A stretch of DNA of 44,208 nucleotides from Anaerolineaceae bacterium (GTDB lineage: Bacteria > Chloroflexota > Anaerolineae > Anaerolineales > Anaerolineaceae): NCBI GenBank assembly GCA_018056725.1, contig JAGPFF010000016.1, positions 1-44,208 of the forward strand, given 5' to 3'. The notes beneath the pieces are model-generated. The model was given only the letters and a program-made list of their open reading frames with translations, did not search any database and was not told the origin of the DNA. The position numbers and the translations under genes are program-made. Positions 1 to 8,384 of this stretch are shown piece by piece (position 1 is the first letter of the stretch; every line of letters starts with the position of its first letter).

Positions 1-150
1 GCGGCAGGCTGGGTTGAATGTAAAATTGTGCATCGTTATGAAATGCCCACTTCCACCCTGTTTGTAGGGGAGGTTTTCCATTCGGCAAAGAGTGAAAACC
101 TGCCCCCATTGCTTTATATGGATCGGAAATATCACAGGATTTGCGAATGA
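1..150 (+). CDS. Flavin reductase-like domain protein, C-terminal end (partial)
   Basis: Reading frame 1 is open from the first base to a TGA at 148-150, giving about 49 residues of a protein whose start lies outside the window. The fragment has the look of the last strands of the flavin-reductase-like FMN-binding fold: a Gly-Trp-Val-Glu-Cys stretch, then a hydrophobic strand Leu-Phe-Val-Gly-Glu-Val, then the terminal Pro-Leu-Leu-Tyr-Met-Asp-Arg-Lys-Tyr stretch typical of this family. Such proteins bind FMN and reduce flavins or act as flavoredoxins. The stop codon overlaps the ATG of the next gene as ATGA, so the two are probably translated in a coupled way. The family call rests on about 50 residues and could shift with the full sequence. 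Confidence 0.6.
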   Translation, partial: AAGWVECKIVHRYEMPTSTLFVGEVFHSAKSENLPPLLYMDRKYHRICE

Positions 151-716
151 CGGCTCCATTATCTGACGAGGAACGGAAATATTTACTGCGCCTGGCGCGC
201 CAAACGATCTCAAATGCGCTGGATGGCATGCCCCTGCCTGAAATAAAACTGGCGGATCTTACCCCCGCGCTGCAGGAAAACGGGGCATCTTTTGTGACAT
301 TGACCATTGACGGAGATTTGCGTGGCTGCATTGGCAGCCTCGAAGCCTATCAAAGCCTGGCACTTGATGTGCGCGATCATGCCTACCAGGCAGCTTTTGA
401 AGACTATCGCTTTCCACCTTTGACCAAAGTGGAATTTCCACATTTACAGATTGAAATTTCCCGTTTGACCCTACCCGTGCCGCTGAATTATCAAACCCCG
501 GCTGATTTACCCCGCCTGCTCAAACCAGGTGTGGATGGCGTGATTTTACAGGATGGTCTTAGGCGGGCAACATTCCTGCCGCAGGTGTGGGAACAATTGC
601 CTCAGCCAGAAGAATTCCTTACCCATCTTTGTGTAAAAATGGGTGCCAGTGGCGATTTATGGCGCAGGCGGTTATTAGACGTAAAAATCTACACGGTGGA
701 AGAATTCCACGAGTAG
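147..716 (+). CDS. AMMECR1 family protein (AmmeMemoRadiSam system protein A)
   Basis: A 189-residue protein of the usual AMMECR1 length. The signature Leu-Arg-Gly-Cys-Ile-Gly-Ser-Leu is visible near residue 60, followed by the conserved Ala-Phe-x-Asp-x-R-Phe-Pro-Pro-Leu stretch near residue 87, and late in the protein Pro-Gly-Val-Asp-Gly-Val-Ile-Leu and a Phe-Leu-Pro-Gln-Val-Trp-Glu-Gln motif. An in-frame TTG lies two codons upstream, but the ATG at 147 is preferred because it overlaps the preceding stop as ATGA. The family is widespread; in bacteria it often accompanies a radical SAM protein and a Memo protein, neither of which is visible here. The biochemical role is not established. The gene converges on the two c-di-AMP-receptor-like genes downstream. 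Confidence 0.88.
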   Translation: MTAPLSDEERKYLLRLARQTISNALDGMPLPEIKLADLTPALQENGASFVTLTIDGDLRGCIGSLEAYQSLALDVRDHAYQAAFEDYRFPPLTKVEFPHLQIEISRLTLPVPLNYQTPADLPRLLKPGVDGVILQDGLRRATFLPQVWEQLPQPEEFLTHLCVKMGASGDLWRRRLLDVKIYTVEEFHE

Positions 717-743
717 ATTTATTTATTTTAAAATCAGAGGCTC

Positions 744-1010
744 TTAATAACGGTAGGATTCGACAATATTTAGTACGAATATTTTGCAGCGTGTTGGAGT
801 TTCATCTCCCGCAGGGGGAAAGCAGGCACGGATCACATCCAGCGCGGCGGGTAACAGAGCGTCTTCTGATGCGCATAGTAATGTAGTTTGACCTTTCCTC
901 AAGAATCCGCCGGTCGACGCAATGGTGGTGACACGAAAAGAAGCATGGGTCAAGGCGTGCGTCACCCGCTCAGAATCTTCATCGTTAACAATGGCAATAA
1001 TCATTTTCAT
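744..1010 (-). CDS. Cyclic-di-AMP receptor-like protein (DarA/PstA, DUF970), short paralog
   Basis: An 88-residue protein of the GlnB-like DUF970 fold. It begins with a hydrophobic strand ending in Asn-Asp-Glu-Asp, continues with a helix, and carries the family hallmark Ser-Thr-Gly-Gly-Phe-Leu-Arg-Lys-Gly-x-Thr-Thr near residues 33-44. In Firmicutes, members of this family (DarA/PstA/YaaQ) are trimeric c-di-AMP receptors with no enzymatic activity; binding here is inferred from the family. The gene starts two bases after the stop of its larger paralog, so the two are surely cotranscribed. It is shorter than the usual receptor, mainly because the loop between the core strands is small. Which pathway it controls cannot be read from the context. 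Confidence 0.75.
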   Translation of the reverse strand: MKMIIAIVNDEDSERVTHALTHASFRVTTIASTGGFLRKGQTTLLCASEDALLPAALDVIRACFPPAGDETPTRCKIFVLNIVESYRY

Positions 1011-1012
1011 GG

Positions 1013-1360
1013 CTACAACTCCTCATAGTGTTCCACTTCCAGGGCAAAGACGGTCGCGCCACCAACGGTGACAGGCGTGGGGGTGGGCATCGGCAAAGGT
1101 GCGCTTTCCAGCGGTACTGCAATGTACTCAATCCGTTGCCGGCAATTTTCCTGCAAGGCATCCAGAACTTTTGGTTGGGATTCAGCTGGAATCCCGATCA
1201 ATAAGGTTGCATTGCGTCGTCCAATGAAGCCTCCCGTGCTTGGCAGGCGAGTGATTGAGATGTTCATCTCCTGAAGGATATTTTCGACGAGATCAGCATC
1301 CTGCGCCTGTACGACGGCGATTAATAATGTGTCGCAATTTTGGATCGTTTGATCACTCAT
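1013..1360 (-). CDS. Cyclic-di-AMP receptor-like protein (DarA/PstA, DUF970), long paralog
   Basis: A 115-residue DUF970 protein, about the standard size. The signature Ser-Thr-Gly-Gly-Phe-Ile-Gly-Arg-Arg-Asn-Ala-Thr is present near residue 41. Between the last core strands there is a Pro-rich loop (Pro-Met-Pro-Thr-Pro-Thr-Pro) before the Gly-Gly-Ala-Thr-Val-Phe-Ala-Leu strand. Two in-frame ATGs lie six bases apart. The inner one at 1360 is chosen because the AGGAGG ribosome-binding site is six bases before it and directly abuts the outer one (1366). It follows a large glycosidase-like gene by 15 bp and precedes a shorter paralog by 2 bp, forming a three-gene minus-strand operon. c-di-AMP binding is family knowledge, not shown by this sequence. 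Confidence 0.82.
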   Translation of the reverse strand: MSDQTIQNCDTLLIAVVQAQDADLVENILQEMNISITRLPSTGGFIGRRNATLLIGIPAESQPKVLDALQENCRQRIEYIAVPLESAPLPMPTPTPVTVGGATVFALEVEHYEEL

Positions 1361-1375
1361 GTACATCCTCCTTTC

Positions 1376-3712
1376 TTATTCGAGAAGGATCCGCTGTGAA
1401 CCGGGTTGATTCAAGTAAATCACCTCTCCACTTTCCATCAAAACCTCGGTGATGGCGGGGTTCATCCTCAACGTTATTTGATTATATTGTACCGTAACTG
1501 CATCCTGTTTTCTATTTATTTGATGCGTCAGAATGATTTCCTGTTGACTGATGCGCTGAAGACCGCGGATGGTGAGGAAAAGGCGTAGCGGGGCAAGGTC
1601 TTCCATAGATGACGGAAGCTCCCATTTCAGTTGGCGACGCTCGGAGGGCAGCTTGTAATGAGCTGCGAAAAACTGTTTTTCGTATACCTCCCTGGCAAGG
1701 GCGATCTTTTGATAACGGATCAATCCCTCGATGATAAAACCGCTTAGAAAGGGGGAGAGGCGCAGACCTGAATGACCGCTCGGATGGGCGAATAAGGTCA
1801 TGCCGGCGGGGCTTAAATGCTCACGGAGTTGGAATTTGCGCAGCAAAGCTGTTGCCTGCTGGTCAGTGAGCAGACCGGTATTGAGGAGCATGAGAGGAAT
1901 AATGCCTCTCCATCCGCGCTCAGCCTGGCCAAATTCAGCCTGAACTTTCACCGGAAGCCCGTGAATATCCACTGTGTCAAGCCGGGAAAAGGATTCTGGC
2001 GAAACAAAAAAGCGCTGGTTGCCCATCGCGATCAAAGAAGCCGCGGTTACCTGCAACTCAATGGGCTTGCCAACTGCTGACCACCCGCTCAACAGGCAGT
2101 GGAATTCCTTCGGCAATCCTGTATCGCAGGTCAGGCGGAGAAAAATCTTTTGTGGCGTCGAAAAGGTAATCTTCGGTCGCCTCATGCCATTGCGCTTGAT
2201 CCTTTGCCTCAGATCTCCCCCGGTGGGTACGTCATCCTTGGAAGAACTTTCTCCCGCAAGAGTCTTCATCAGTTGGTCATAGGTTTTTAGTAATGAAACA
2301 GCCAGCGATTGGCGTACTTTTTCCAGCCAATCATCCTCATCGGTGATTTCCATCTGGCGGGAGAGCTGTTGGAGGTCGTTTACTTCACGATACAGCAGGC
2401 ATTGCAGGAAGATTTCGGAAGTATTTTTTTGCTCAATCCAAAAATCCACCAGTTCTTCAATTTGCTCAGTGGTGGTGGGCTCGAGAGAAGTTTGGAGGGG
2501 ATGAAGGAGTGGAGAAAGATCAAGTCCGTCCCTATCAGTAAAGCGCACCCAACTTTTCAGGAAAGCAACCAGTTGAGAAAAGAATTCGCTTAGAGCTTCT
2601 TTCTTCTCCAGAAACGGGAGAAGATCCGCGGTCAATTGAGCCAGGATGGGAAGGGAGGATAGCCCGGTAGGTTTTCCATTCGGGCTGACACGATAGTCTA
2701 TCTTTCCATCTGGTTGCTGTTGATCGAGCATGTTTTGCAGCAGCCCGAGGATTACGTGAGGCTGACCGGGAAGAAGGTTTTGTGCCAACTGCCAGATCTC
2801 TGGCAGCGTCTGTCCTGCCCATTCGGTTTGGCTTTCGAGGAGCTCCGGGTGGATGATGTAACCATTTTCAATGCCGCGTGTTGAAACATAGGTAGGGTGA
2901 ACCATTTTTCGTGTGGCAGGCATGATGAGTTGAGAAGTCAGGCGCTGACTTTTTTCGAGCCAAAAATTCTGGAAGGGCTGAGCGGTTGAAATCACCACAT
3001 TGTCGCGGTGATCCGCCATTTCTATTTTTACCTGTTCCACATCCAATAATCTGGAGGAATACTGGCGGGCTTTCTGAAAAGAAGAATCAATGGAAGTTTG
3101 GGAAGCGAGTGCCCAGGTCATTTGTTTATTCGTATTCGGCAGCAGGAGCAGTTTGCTGCCCAGTCCCGGAAAGGCTGTGCGAGACGGATGGACGGCTCCG
3201 GTAAGGTAGAACACCGGGAAGAGATCCTCGCATTCTCCCAGCAGAACCGTACTCAACCCCATTTGAACCCATTTCATCGGATTGCCAGAACGCATAGGCT
3301 GAAGTTGGAGCAGCCAATCCACACCGAGCGTGAGGATGGAGGAAGATGAATTTTGAATGGAAATTTCACCCACCAACACCTGCGAGGTGGGAACCCAGAT
3401 GCGATAGGTAACGTCGATAGATGGAAAGGGCGAAAAATGCACCGATATGAAATTTGTGCTGGCGAACTCGACTTCAGGAAAGCGCGCAAATTGACCAGGA
3501 TCCCGCAGAACTTTTCCTTCCATGCTGAATTCAGGGAAGAGATGCATCCGTTTTGCGCGCAATCCATAGGTGGTCGCCAGAGACAGGGCTGTTGGTTGAA
3601 CCAGTCCAGGCTCCAATCTCCAAATTTGATCGTTGGCAAGATCGGGTGGCGTAAAACGAAGGTCACAGCACAGCAGTTGAGAGAAAGCGGCGAACTTCGC
3701 AGGATTTACCAT
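1376..3712 (-). CDS. Large glycoside-hydrolase-like protein, (alpha/alpha)6-barrel type
   Basis: A 778-residue cytoplasmic protein with no signal peptide. The N-terminal ~280 residues look like a beta-sandwich of the kind preceding six-hairpin glycosidase barrels. Around residue 400 there is an Arg-Asp-Gly-Leu-Asp-Leu-Ser-Pro-Leu-Leu-His-Pro-Leu-Gln-Thr stretch, reminiscent of the D-x-DG...P-x-W-x-HPLQ(T/S) motif of glucosidase/debranching-like barrels. A conserved-looking His-Pro-Ser-Gly-His-Ser-Gly patch lies near residue 655, and the protein ends in a small beta domain. The catalytic Trp/Asp residues look degraded, so it may be a non-catalytic relative. The ATG at 3712 is chosen over a GTG two codons upstream because a strong promoter ends about seven bases before it, implying a leaderless mRNA. 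It heads the operon with the two DUF970 genes. Substrate unknown. Confidence 0.5.
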   Translation of the reverse strand: MVNPAKFAAFSQLLCCDLRFTPPDLANDQIWRLEPGLVQPTALSLATTYGLRAKRMHLFPEFSMEGKVLRDPGQFARFPEVEFASTNFISVHFSPFPSIDVTYRIWVPTSQVLVGEISIQNSSSSILTLGVDWLLQLQPMRSGNPMKWVQMGLSTVLLGECEDLFPVFYLTGAVHPSRTAFPGLGSKLLLLPNTNKQMTWALASQTSIDSSFQKARQYSSRLLDVEQVKIEMADHRDNVVISTAQPFQNFWLEKSQRLTSQLIMPATRKMVHPTYVSTRGIENGYIIHPELLESQTEWAGQTLPEIWQLAQNLLPGQPHVILGLLQNMLDQQQPDGKIDYRVSPNGKPTGLSSLPILAQLTADLLPFLEKKEALSEFFSQLVAFLKSWVRFTDRDGLDLSPLLHPLQTSLEPTTTEQIEELVDFWIEQKNTSEIFLQCLLYREVNDLQQLSRQMEITDEDDWLEKVRQSLAVSLLKTYDQLMKTLAGESSSKDDVPTGGDLRQRIKRNGMRRPKITFSTPQKIFLRLTCDTGLPKEFHCLLSGWSAVGKPIELQVTAASLIAMGNQRFFVSPESFSRLDTVDIHGLPVKVQAEFGQAERGWRGIIPLMLLNTGLLTDQQATALLRKFQLREHLSPAGMTLFAHPSGHSGLRLSPFLSGFIIEGLIRYQKIALAREVYEKQFFAAHYKLPSERRQLKWELPSSMEDLAPLRLFLTIRGLQRISQQEIILTHQINRKQDAVTVQYNQITLRMNPAITEVLMESGEVIYLNQPGSQRILLE

Positions 3713-3718
3713 AGCCAC

Positions 3719-3747
3719 ATTGTAAAAGCGAAGTTACCCGGGGTCAA
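3719..3747 (-). promoter_or_regulatory. Promoter of the glycosidase-like/c-di-AMP receptor operon
   Basis: On the minus strand a TTGACC -35 box (3747-3742) is separated by exactly 17 bases from a TACAAT -10 box (3724-3719). The expected transcription start, about seven bases downstream, falls on or next to the A of the ATG at 3712. This suggests a leaderless transcript for the first gene. Confidence 0.65.
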
Positions 3748-3756
3748 TTGATTTAT

Positions 3757-3764
3757 GCTAGAAT
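3757..3764 (+). promoter_or_regulatory. Possible extended -10 promoter of the PBP gene
   Basis: TGCTAGAAT, an extended -10 (TG-n-TAGAAT), lies about 20 bases before the PBP start codon. No good -35 hexamer sits at the usual distance, which is tolerable for an extended -10 promoter. This is a weak call. Confidence 0.35.
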
Positions 3765-3785
3765 CAAAAAAGCTCAAACAAAGAT

Positions 3786-6700
3786 ATGGATAAAATGACG
3801 ATAAACTCTGACTTTCCCGACCCGGAAGATCCTAACAAGAAGGATTCCACTCCGGAAGAAGAACCCCCAGTGCTGGGGAAATCTCAACCTTTGCCGAATC
3901 CGGAGGCACCTGCCGGATATGAGTGGTATCAGCCCTCAGAAAATGAAGAGCTGCCCGATACCCAACCGATTCCAACCCGATCCATCCCCCTGGAGAACCT
4001 GCCTACGGTCAATGTGCCCTCCAAGGGTCCTTTCAACGCCAATGTTGAGGTCAGGTTTGAAGATCCAAATAATCCCCCGCCAGGAAGCGCAGATGGTCTT
4101 CCGGCGAGGGTGGACGAGATTGACCTGGAGGCGACCAGGGTCACTCCCTCAGCGCTGCGGATGGACAGCAAAACCCAATCTCCACGGGGATCCGGTACGG
4201 CAGCAGCGACAAAGCCTTCCACCCCTGAGACTGTACGGACGGTTCGTTCAACTCCACAAAGCACCTCCGCCCAGCGGACGGGAACGCCACAACCTGTGAA
4301 AGGGAACGGTGGTGGCAAAAAACCGCCAAGGAAGAATGGCAAGCCGGGCAACCGGTTTGATTCCAGGGGCTGTTTTGTCAAAGTCCTGGTCATTTTTCTC
4401 TTCATTGGCGTGATTTTGCTGGTGGCTGGAGGAGCTTTTTTGGTGATTCAGTACTTTTCGATTGCCTCCACGTTGCCCAGTGTGGAAGACATCCGCGGAT
4501 ATGCCTCACAATTTGAGACTACCCGCTTTTATGATCGCAATGGGGAGATGATCTATGAAATGATTGACCCCAATGCGGGGCGTCGAACGTATACTTCTCT
4601 CGATCAAATCTCGCCTTACGTGGTGGCAGCCACAATCGCCACCGAGGACAAAGAATTTTATAATCACCCGGGTTTTGACATTTTTGCACTGGCGCGGGCG
4701 ATGATTACCAACTATACGAGTGGAGAAGTCGTTTCCGGCGCTTCCACTATTACTCAACAGCTTGCCCGTACCTTATTTTTCACGCCTGAAGAACGGGTAG
4801 AAATCTCCTACCGCAGAAAAGCCAAAGAGATTATTCTTTCTTCTGAAATCACGCGTCGCTATTCAAAGGACGAGATCCTCGAGTTGTATCTCAACGAGAT
4901 TAACTATGGCAATATGGCTTATGGGATTGAAGCGGCGGCGGAAACTTATTTTAATACCACTGCCAAAGACCTCAGCCTGTCACAGGCGGCTTTCCTCGCC
5001 GGTCTTCCGCAGGCTCCCAGCGTGTATGATATTTTCAACAACCGCGAGGCAACTCTCATTCGAAGCCAACAGGTTCTAACCGCCATGTATGATCTGAGCC
5101 GGGAAAAAGATTGCATCGAAGTGAGCAACAGTCCGGAGCCTGTGTGTGTGAGCGCTCAGCAGGCGGCGGATGCCTTTGCTGAAATTGAAAATTATGAGTT
5201 TAAACCTCGTGCAAACCCAATGGTTTACCCGCACTGGGTCACCTATATTCGTTATCTTCTCGAAACCCAGTACGATCCCCAGTTGATCTACCGTTCGGGT
5301 TTTCGCGTCTTCACAACCCTCGACCCGAAACTGCAGCGAGAAGCAGATCGGATTGTGAAGGAACAGGTGGCAGCCCTGGCGGATAAAAATGCAACCGATG
5401 GTGCTCTGCTGGCTCTCAACCCAAAAACAGGTGAAATTCTTGCCATGACGGGATCCGCAGATTTCTACAATGATGACATCGCCGGGCAGATTAATATGGC
5501 GCTGCAACCCCGCCAGCCAGGGTCGTCCATCAAACCGCTTACCTACGCGGCTGCATTTGAAAAAGGTTGGACCCCCGCAACCATCTTGTGGGATGTACCC
5601 AGTGAGTTTCCTCCTTCCGGGGATCCGAATGATACCAGGGAGCCTTATAAACCGGTAAATTACGATGGCAAGTTCCATGGTCCGGTGAGTGTTCGCTCCG
5701 CACTAGCAAACTCGTATAATGTGCCGGCTGTCAAAACTCTGCAATATGTCGGCATTTACGATGATCCTGCGACTGCTGAAGAAGAAGGGATCATAGCATT
5801 TGCACGCAGGATGGGAATCACCACCTTGACCCGTAATGATTACGGTCTGGCGTTGACCCTCGGTGGTGGGGAAGTCACTCTTTATGAAATGACCTCCGCC
5901 TTCAGCGTGTTTGCCAACAATGGCACAAAAGTAGAACCCTATGCCATCACCCGCATCGAAGACCATAAAGGCAATATCATCTTTGAAGCCAAAGCGCAGG
6001 AACCGCGTCAGGTGATCCGTGCGGAACACGCTTATCTAATCACTTCGATTCTTTCGGATGCTGCCGCACGGGCGCCCATGTTTGGCACGGATTCCATCCT
6101 CAATCTGCCCTTCCCGGCAGCTGCCAAGACAGGTACGACCAATGAGTACCGGGATAACTGGACGATCGGTTATACTCCGGATCTGGTAACGGGCGTCTGG
6201 GTGGGCAATGCAGACAATACCCCCATGGTGGATACATCTGGTATCTCGGGTGCCGCCCCGATTTGGAGTGAGTTCATGCAGGCGGCGATACCGTATTTGA
6301 CCAACAATGCCCCTACGGATTTCACTCGTCCACAGGGTATTGTGGAAAAGACCGTGTGCGCGTATTCCGGCACTGAACCCTCCGAGTACTGTCCGAAAAC
6401 GAAGACCGAGATTTTTGTTGCAGATCAGTTGCCACCTTCCAAGGAAAATGATTTGTGGAAGAAGGAATCCATTGATACCTGGACGAATCTGCGGGCTTCG
6501 AGTGCCTGTGAAGGGTTTACCAAAGAACGCCTGGTATTGAATGTAACGGATAAATGGGCGAAAAAGTGGATTGAGGATACCAACCAGGGGAAAGCCTGGC
6601 TGGAGGAAATTCAATTCCCTGAGCCGGTAATATTTGTTCCCAAGCGTGAGTGCCGCGCGGATGATCCCCATCCAACCTTGCTTTTTGTTGGATTGGAGAA

Positions 6701-7136
6701 CAAGCAAACCATCACCAGCGATACTCTCGATCTGTACGCGGTGGTCAATGCCAGCGCCAATTTCAAGGAATTTTATCTGGAATATGGAGAAGGAAAAAAT
6801 CCCGACAAGTGGACCATGCTGGTACCGCCTGGCGGGTCTCCCTCCGAGAATCCGCAGAAGCTTCTCACCTGGGATTTAACCAAAATCAAAACTGGTATGG
6901 TGACCCTGCGGCTCTTCATGACCTCCACTGAAGGTGGGCATGCAGAAAAAATCCTGCGGCTCAACCTGCAGGTGCCAACCCGTACACCAACCCTTACGCC
7001 CACGCCTGAGCCGACTCAGACGCCAACGTGGATCGTTACAGAAACGCCCACGCCTGGTGGACCCACCCCGACCCCAACGGAAGAGGGATTGTTCCCCTGG
7101 TTGCCCACTCTTTTCCCGTGGTTACCCACACCTTGA
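3786..7136 (+). CDS. Class A penicillin-binding protein (bifunctional PBP1A type)
   Basis: A 1116-residue bifunctional peptidoglycan synthase. Residues 1-195 form a Pro/acidic, probably disordered cytoplasmic region. One membrane helix follows at about 198-223. The GT51 glycosyltransferase domain comes next, with Glu287 in the E-D-K-x-F-Y-x-H-x-G motif and Gly-Ala-Ser-Thr-Ile-Thr-Gln-Gln near 318. The transpeptidase carries the three active-site motifs: S580-S-I-K583, S643-Y-N645 and K781-T-G783. After it comes an extra beta domain rich in Cys and Trp, then a Thr/Pro repeat tail near residues 1060-1100 and a duplicated Leu-Phe-Pro-Trp-Leu-Pro-Thr end. It polymerises and crosslinks lipid II outside the membrane. 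It is longer than typical PBP1A because of the N- and C-terminal extensions. The ATG at 3786 has a poor ribosome-binding site; an ATG three codons later is an alternative. Confidence 0.93.
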   Translation: MDKMTINSDFPDPEDPNKKDSTPEEEPPVLGKSQPLPNPEAPAGYEWYQPSENEELPDTQPIPTRSIPLENLPTVNVPSKGPFNANVEVRFEDPNNPPPGSADGLPARVDEIDLEATRVTPSALRMDSKTQSPRGSGTAAATKPSTPETVRTVRSTPQSTSAQRTGTPQPVKGNGGGKKPPRKNGKPGNRFDSRGCFVKVLVIFLFIGVILLVAGGAFLVIQYFSIASTLPSVEDIRGYASQFETTRFYDRNGEMIYEMIDPNAGRRTYTSLDQISPYVVAATIATEDKEFYNHPGFDIFALARAMITNYTSGEVVSGASTITQQLARTLFFTPEERVEISYRRKAKEIILSSEITRRYSKDEILELYLNEINYGNMAYGIEAAAETYFNTTAKDLSLSQAAFLAGLPQAPSVYDIFNNREATLIRSQQVLTAMYDLSREKDCIEVSNSPEPVCVSAQQAADAFAEIENYEFKPRANPMVYPHWVTYIRYLLETQYDPQLIYRSGFRVFTTLDPKLQREADRIVKEQVAALADKNATDGALLALNPKTGEILAMTGSADFYNDDIAGQINMALQPRQPGSSIKPLTYAAAFEKGWTPATILWDVPSEFPPSGDPNDTREPYKPVNYDGKFHGPVSVRSALANSYNVPAVKTLQYVGIYDDPATAEEEGIIAFARRMGITTLTRNDYGLALTLGGGEVTLYEMTSAFSVFANNGTKVEPYAITRIEDHKGNIIFEAKAQEPRQVIRAEHAYLITSILSDAAARAPMFGTDSILNLPFPAAAKTGTTNEYRDNWTIGYTPDLVTGVWVGNADNTPMVDTSGISGAAPIWSEFMQAAIPYLTNNAPTDFTRPQGIVEKTVCAYSGTEPSEYCPKTKTEIFVADQLPPSKENDLWKKESIDTWTNLRASSACEGFTKERLVLNVTDKWAKKWIEDTNQGKAWLEEIQFPEPVIFVPKRECRADDPHPTLLFVGLENKQTITSDTLDLYAVVNASANFKEFYLEYGEGKNPDKWTMLVPPGGSPSENPQKLLTWDLTKIKTGMVTLRLFMTSTEGGHAEKILRLNLQVPTRTPTLTPTPEPTQTPTWIVTETPTPGGPTPTPTEEGLFPWLPTLFPWLPTP

Positions 7137-7143
7137 AAGAACT

Positions 7144-7180
7144 TTAGGGGGAAGTTAAAACTCCCCGGGTTTTCTTGGCG
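7144..7180 (+). terminator. Probable terminator after the PBP gene
   Basis: Just after the PBP stop codon, GGGG-AA-GTT and AAC-T-CCCC can form a hairpin, followed by GGGTTTTC. The T-run is short. It overlaps the 3' end of the convergent DUF711 gene. Confidence 0.4.
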
Positions 7181-8384
7181 TAAATCGGATCGAATCCTCA
7201 TCCCTCAGGGGTGAGGATATTTTTTGGGCATCCAGCGCCATCACACGGCTGTCGGCAAAATAATCAAAATCGAAATGTACCCGGTCGCCAGCTTTTTTAC
7301 CGGGCAGAGGCATCAACCGGGCTGTCAGGGGTTTGCCAAGGCGGGCTGAAAGGGTGCCCACATCCATCAGCACCGCCATCAATTCTTCACGGGTAGTGTC
7401 GCCCGGGAGGGGAATTGTATCCAGACCGGTGCCACAAACAGTGGAATACAGAAGCAAATCCTTGACAGAGAGCATGCCCATTTCCGCCCGTCTGGCAAGA
7501 ACGGAATCCTCCATGACCGGAAGCATCATTCCATTGAAGCCTGCCCGGCGCCAGACACCTCGGTCAAGGGTGTCGGCAAGGACTGCCACGGCAGAAAGTG
7601 AGCCGATCCCGCCGATATGCTCGAGCCCTAATTTCTCCACTCCTCCAGCCAGCGAACAGTCATCTACCGGAAAGGGTGCGGGAGAGAAATCAAAGCCCTG
7701 AAAAACGACGCCAGAATGATCAAGCACACGCAGGATAGTCTCTTCCATGGCGCGGGCAGCCTTCTCAAAAGTGGAAAGCAGAAATTCCTGCCCTTCTGCC
7801 ACGGTTTGGCTTTGCGAGAAAGCGTTTACAACGACATCGGCACATTCGATGGCGAGCGAGATGGCGGGTGGCGTGGCTGCCCGGTGGTAGGCAGCAGGGA
7901 GAAAGGGAGTATCCGCAGGCACATGAGCCAGCGCGGCAAAGCGCAGGTTGGCAAAACCATCCTCTGAAATTTCGGAAGCGGCATGGATGATTTCAGCGCT
8001 GGCAGCCGCCGCCGATGGATACAATTTGCCCCCCTGAGCCAGGATAGCACTGCAAAAAATCCTCTCCGATCTGCTTAATAGCTCCGGGATTAGCGCGTAT
8101 CCTTCTGCCTGACCGGGTTGAGCGGGTCCGAGGGAAAGATAATCCCAGCCCAGCAGGCGTGTTTCTTCATCCAGATCAGAGGCAAGCTGCAGATTGGCGG
8201 CAGTTGTCTTGCCGGTCATAAAGCCTGGGAAGGGCACAGTGGCAATGCGGGTGGAAAGCACGGGATAATGATGATCGCTGATTTCATTTCGCAGGCTGGC
8301 GCTTAATTGCGCCAGAAGCTTGAGGGTAGTTTTGGCGTCAGGTAAACCGGGATCAAAGAAACTGGTGATGGAACGAATGCGCAT
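7155..8384 (-). CDS. UPF0210/DUF711 family protein (PFL-like)
   Basis: A 409-residue protein that I place in the UPF0210/DUF711 family. It starts with Met-Arg-Ile-Arg-Ser-Ile-Thr, and the middle contains Gly-Gly-Val-Glu-Lys-Leu-Gly-Leu-Glu-His-Ile-Gly-Gly-Ile-Gly-Ser-Leu and later Gly-Phe-Asn-Gly-Met-Met-Leu-Pro-Val-Met-Glu-Asp, both resembling the conserved Gly-rich segments of that family. Characterised UPF0210 proteins are usually around 450 residues, so this is a slightly short member. Structurally the family relates to pyruvate formate-lyase-like barrels, but its reaction is unknown. The ATG overlaps the upstream methyltransferase stop by one base (TAATG), showing translational coupling. 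It is the last gene of the minus-strand run that begins at infC. Confidence 0.7.
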   Translation of the reverse strand: MRIRSITSFFDPGLPDAKTTLKLLAQLSASLRNEISDHHYPVLSTRIATVPFPGFMTGKTTAANLQLASDLDEETRLLGWDYLSLGPAQPGQAEGYALIPELLSRSERIFCSAILAQGGKLYPSAAAASAEIIHAASEISEDGFANLRFAALAHVPADTPFLPAAYHRAATPPAISLAIECADVVVNAFSQSQTVAEGQEFLLSTFEKAARAMEETILRVLDHSGVVFQGFDFSPAPFPVDDCSLAGGVEKLGLEHIGGIGSLSAVAVLADTLDRGVWRRAGFNGMMLPVMEDSVLARRAEMGMLSVKDLLLYSTVCGTGLDTIPLPGDTTREELMAVLMDVGTLSARLGKPLTARLMPLPGKKAGDRVHFDFDYFADSRVMALDAQKISSPLRDEDSIRFTPRKPGEF

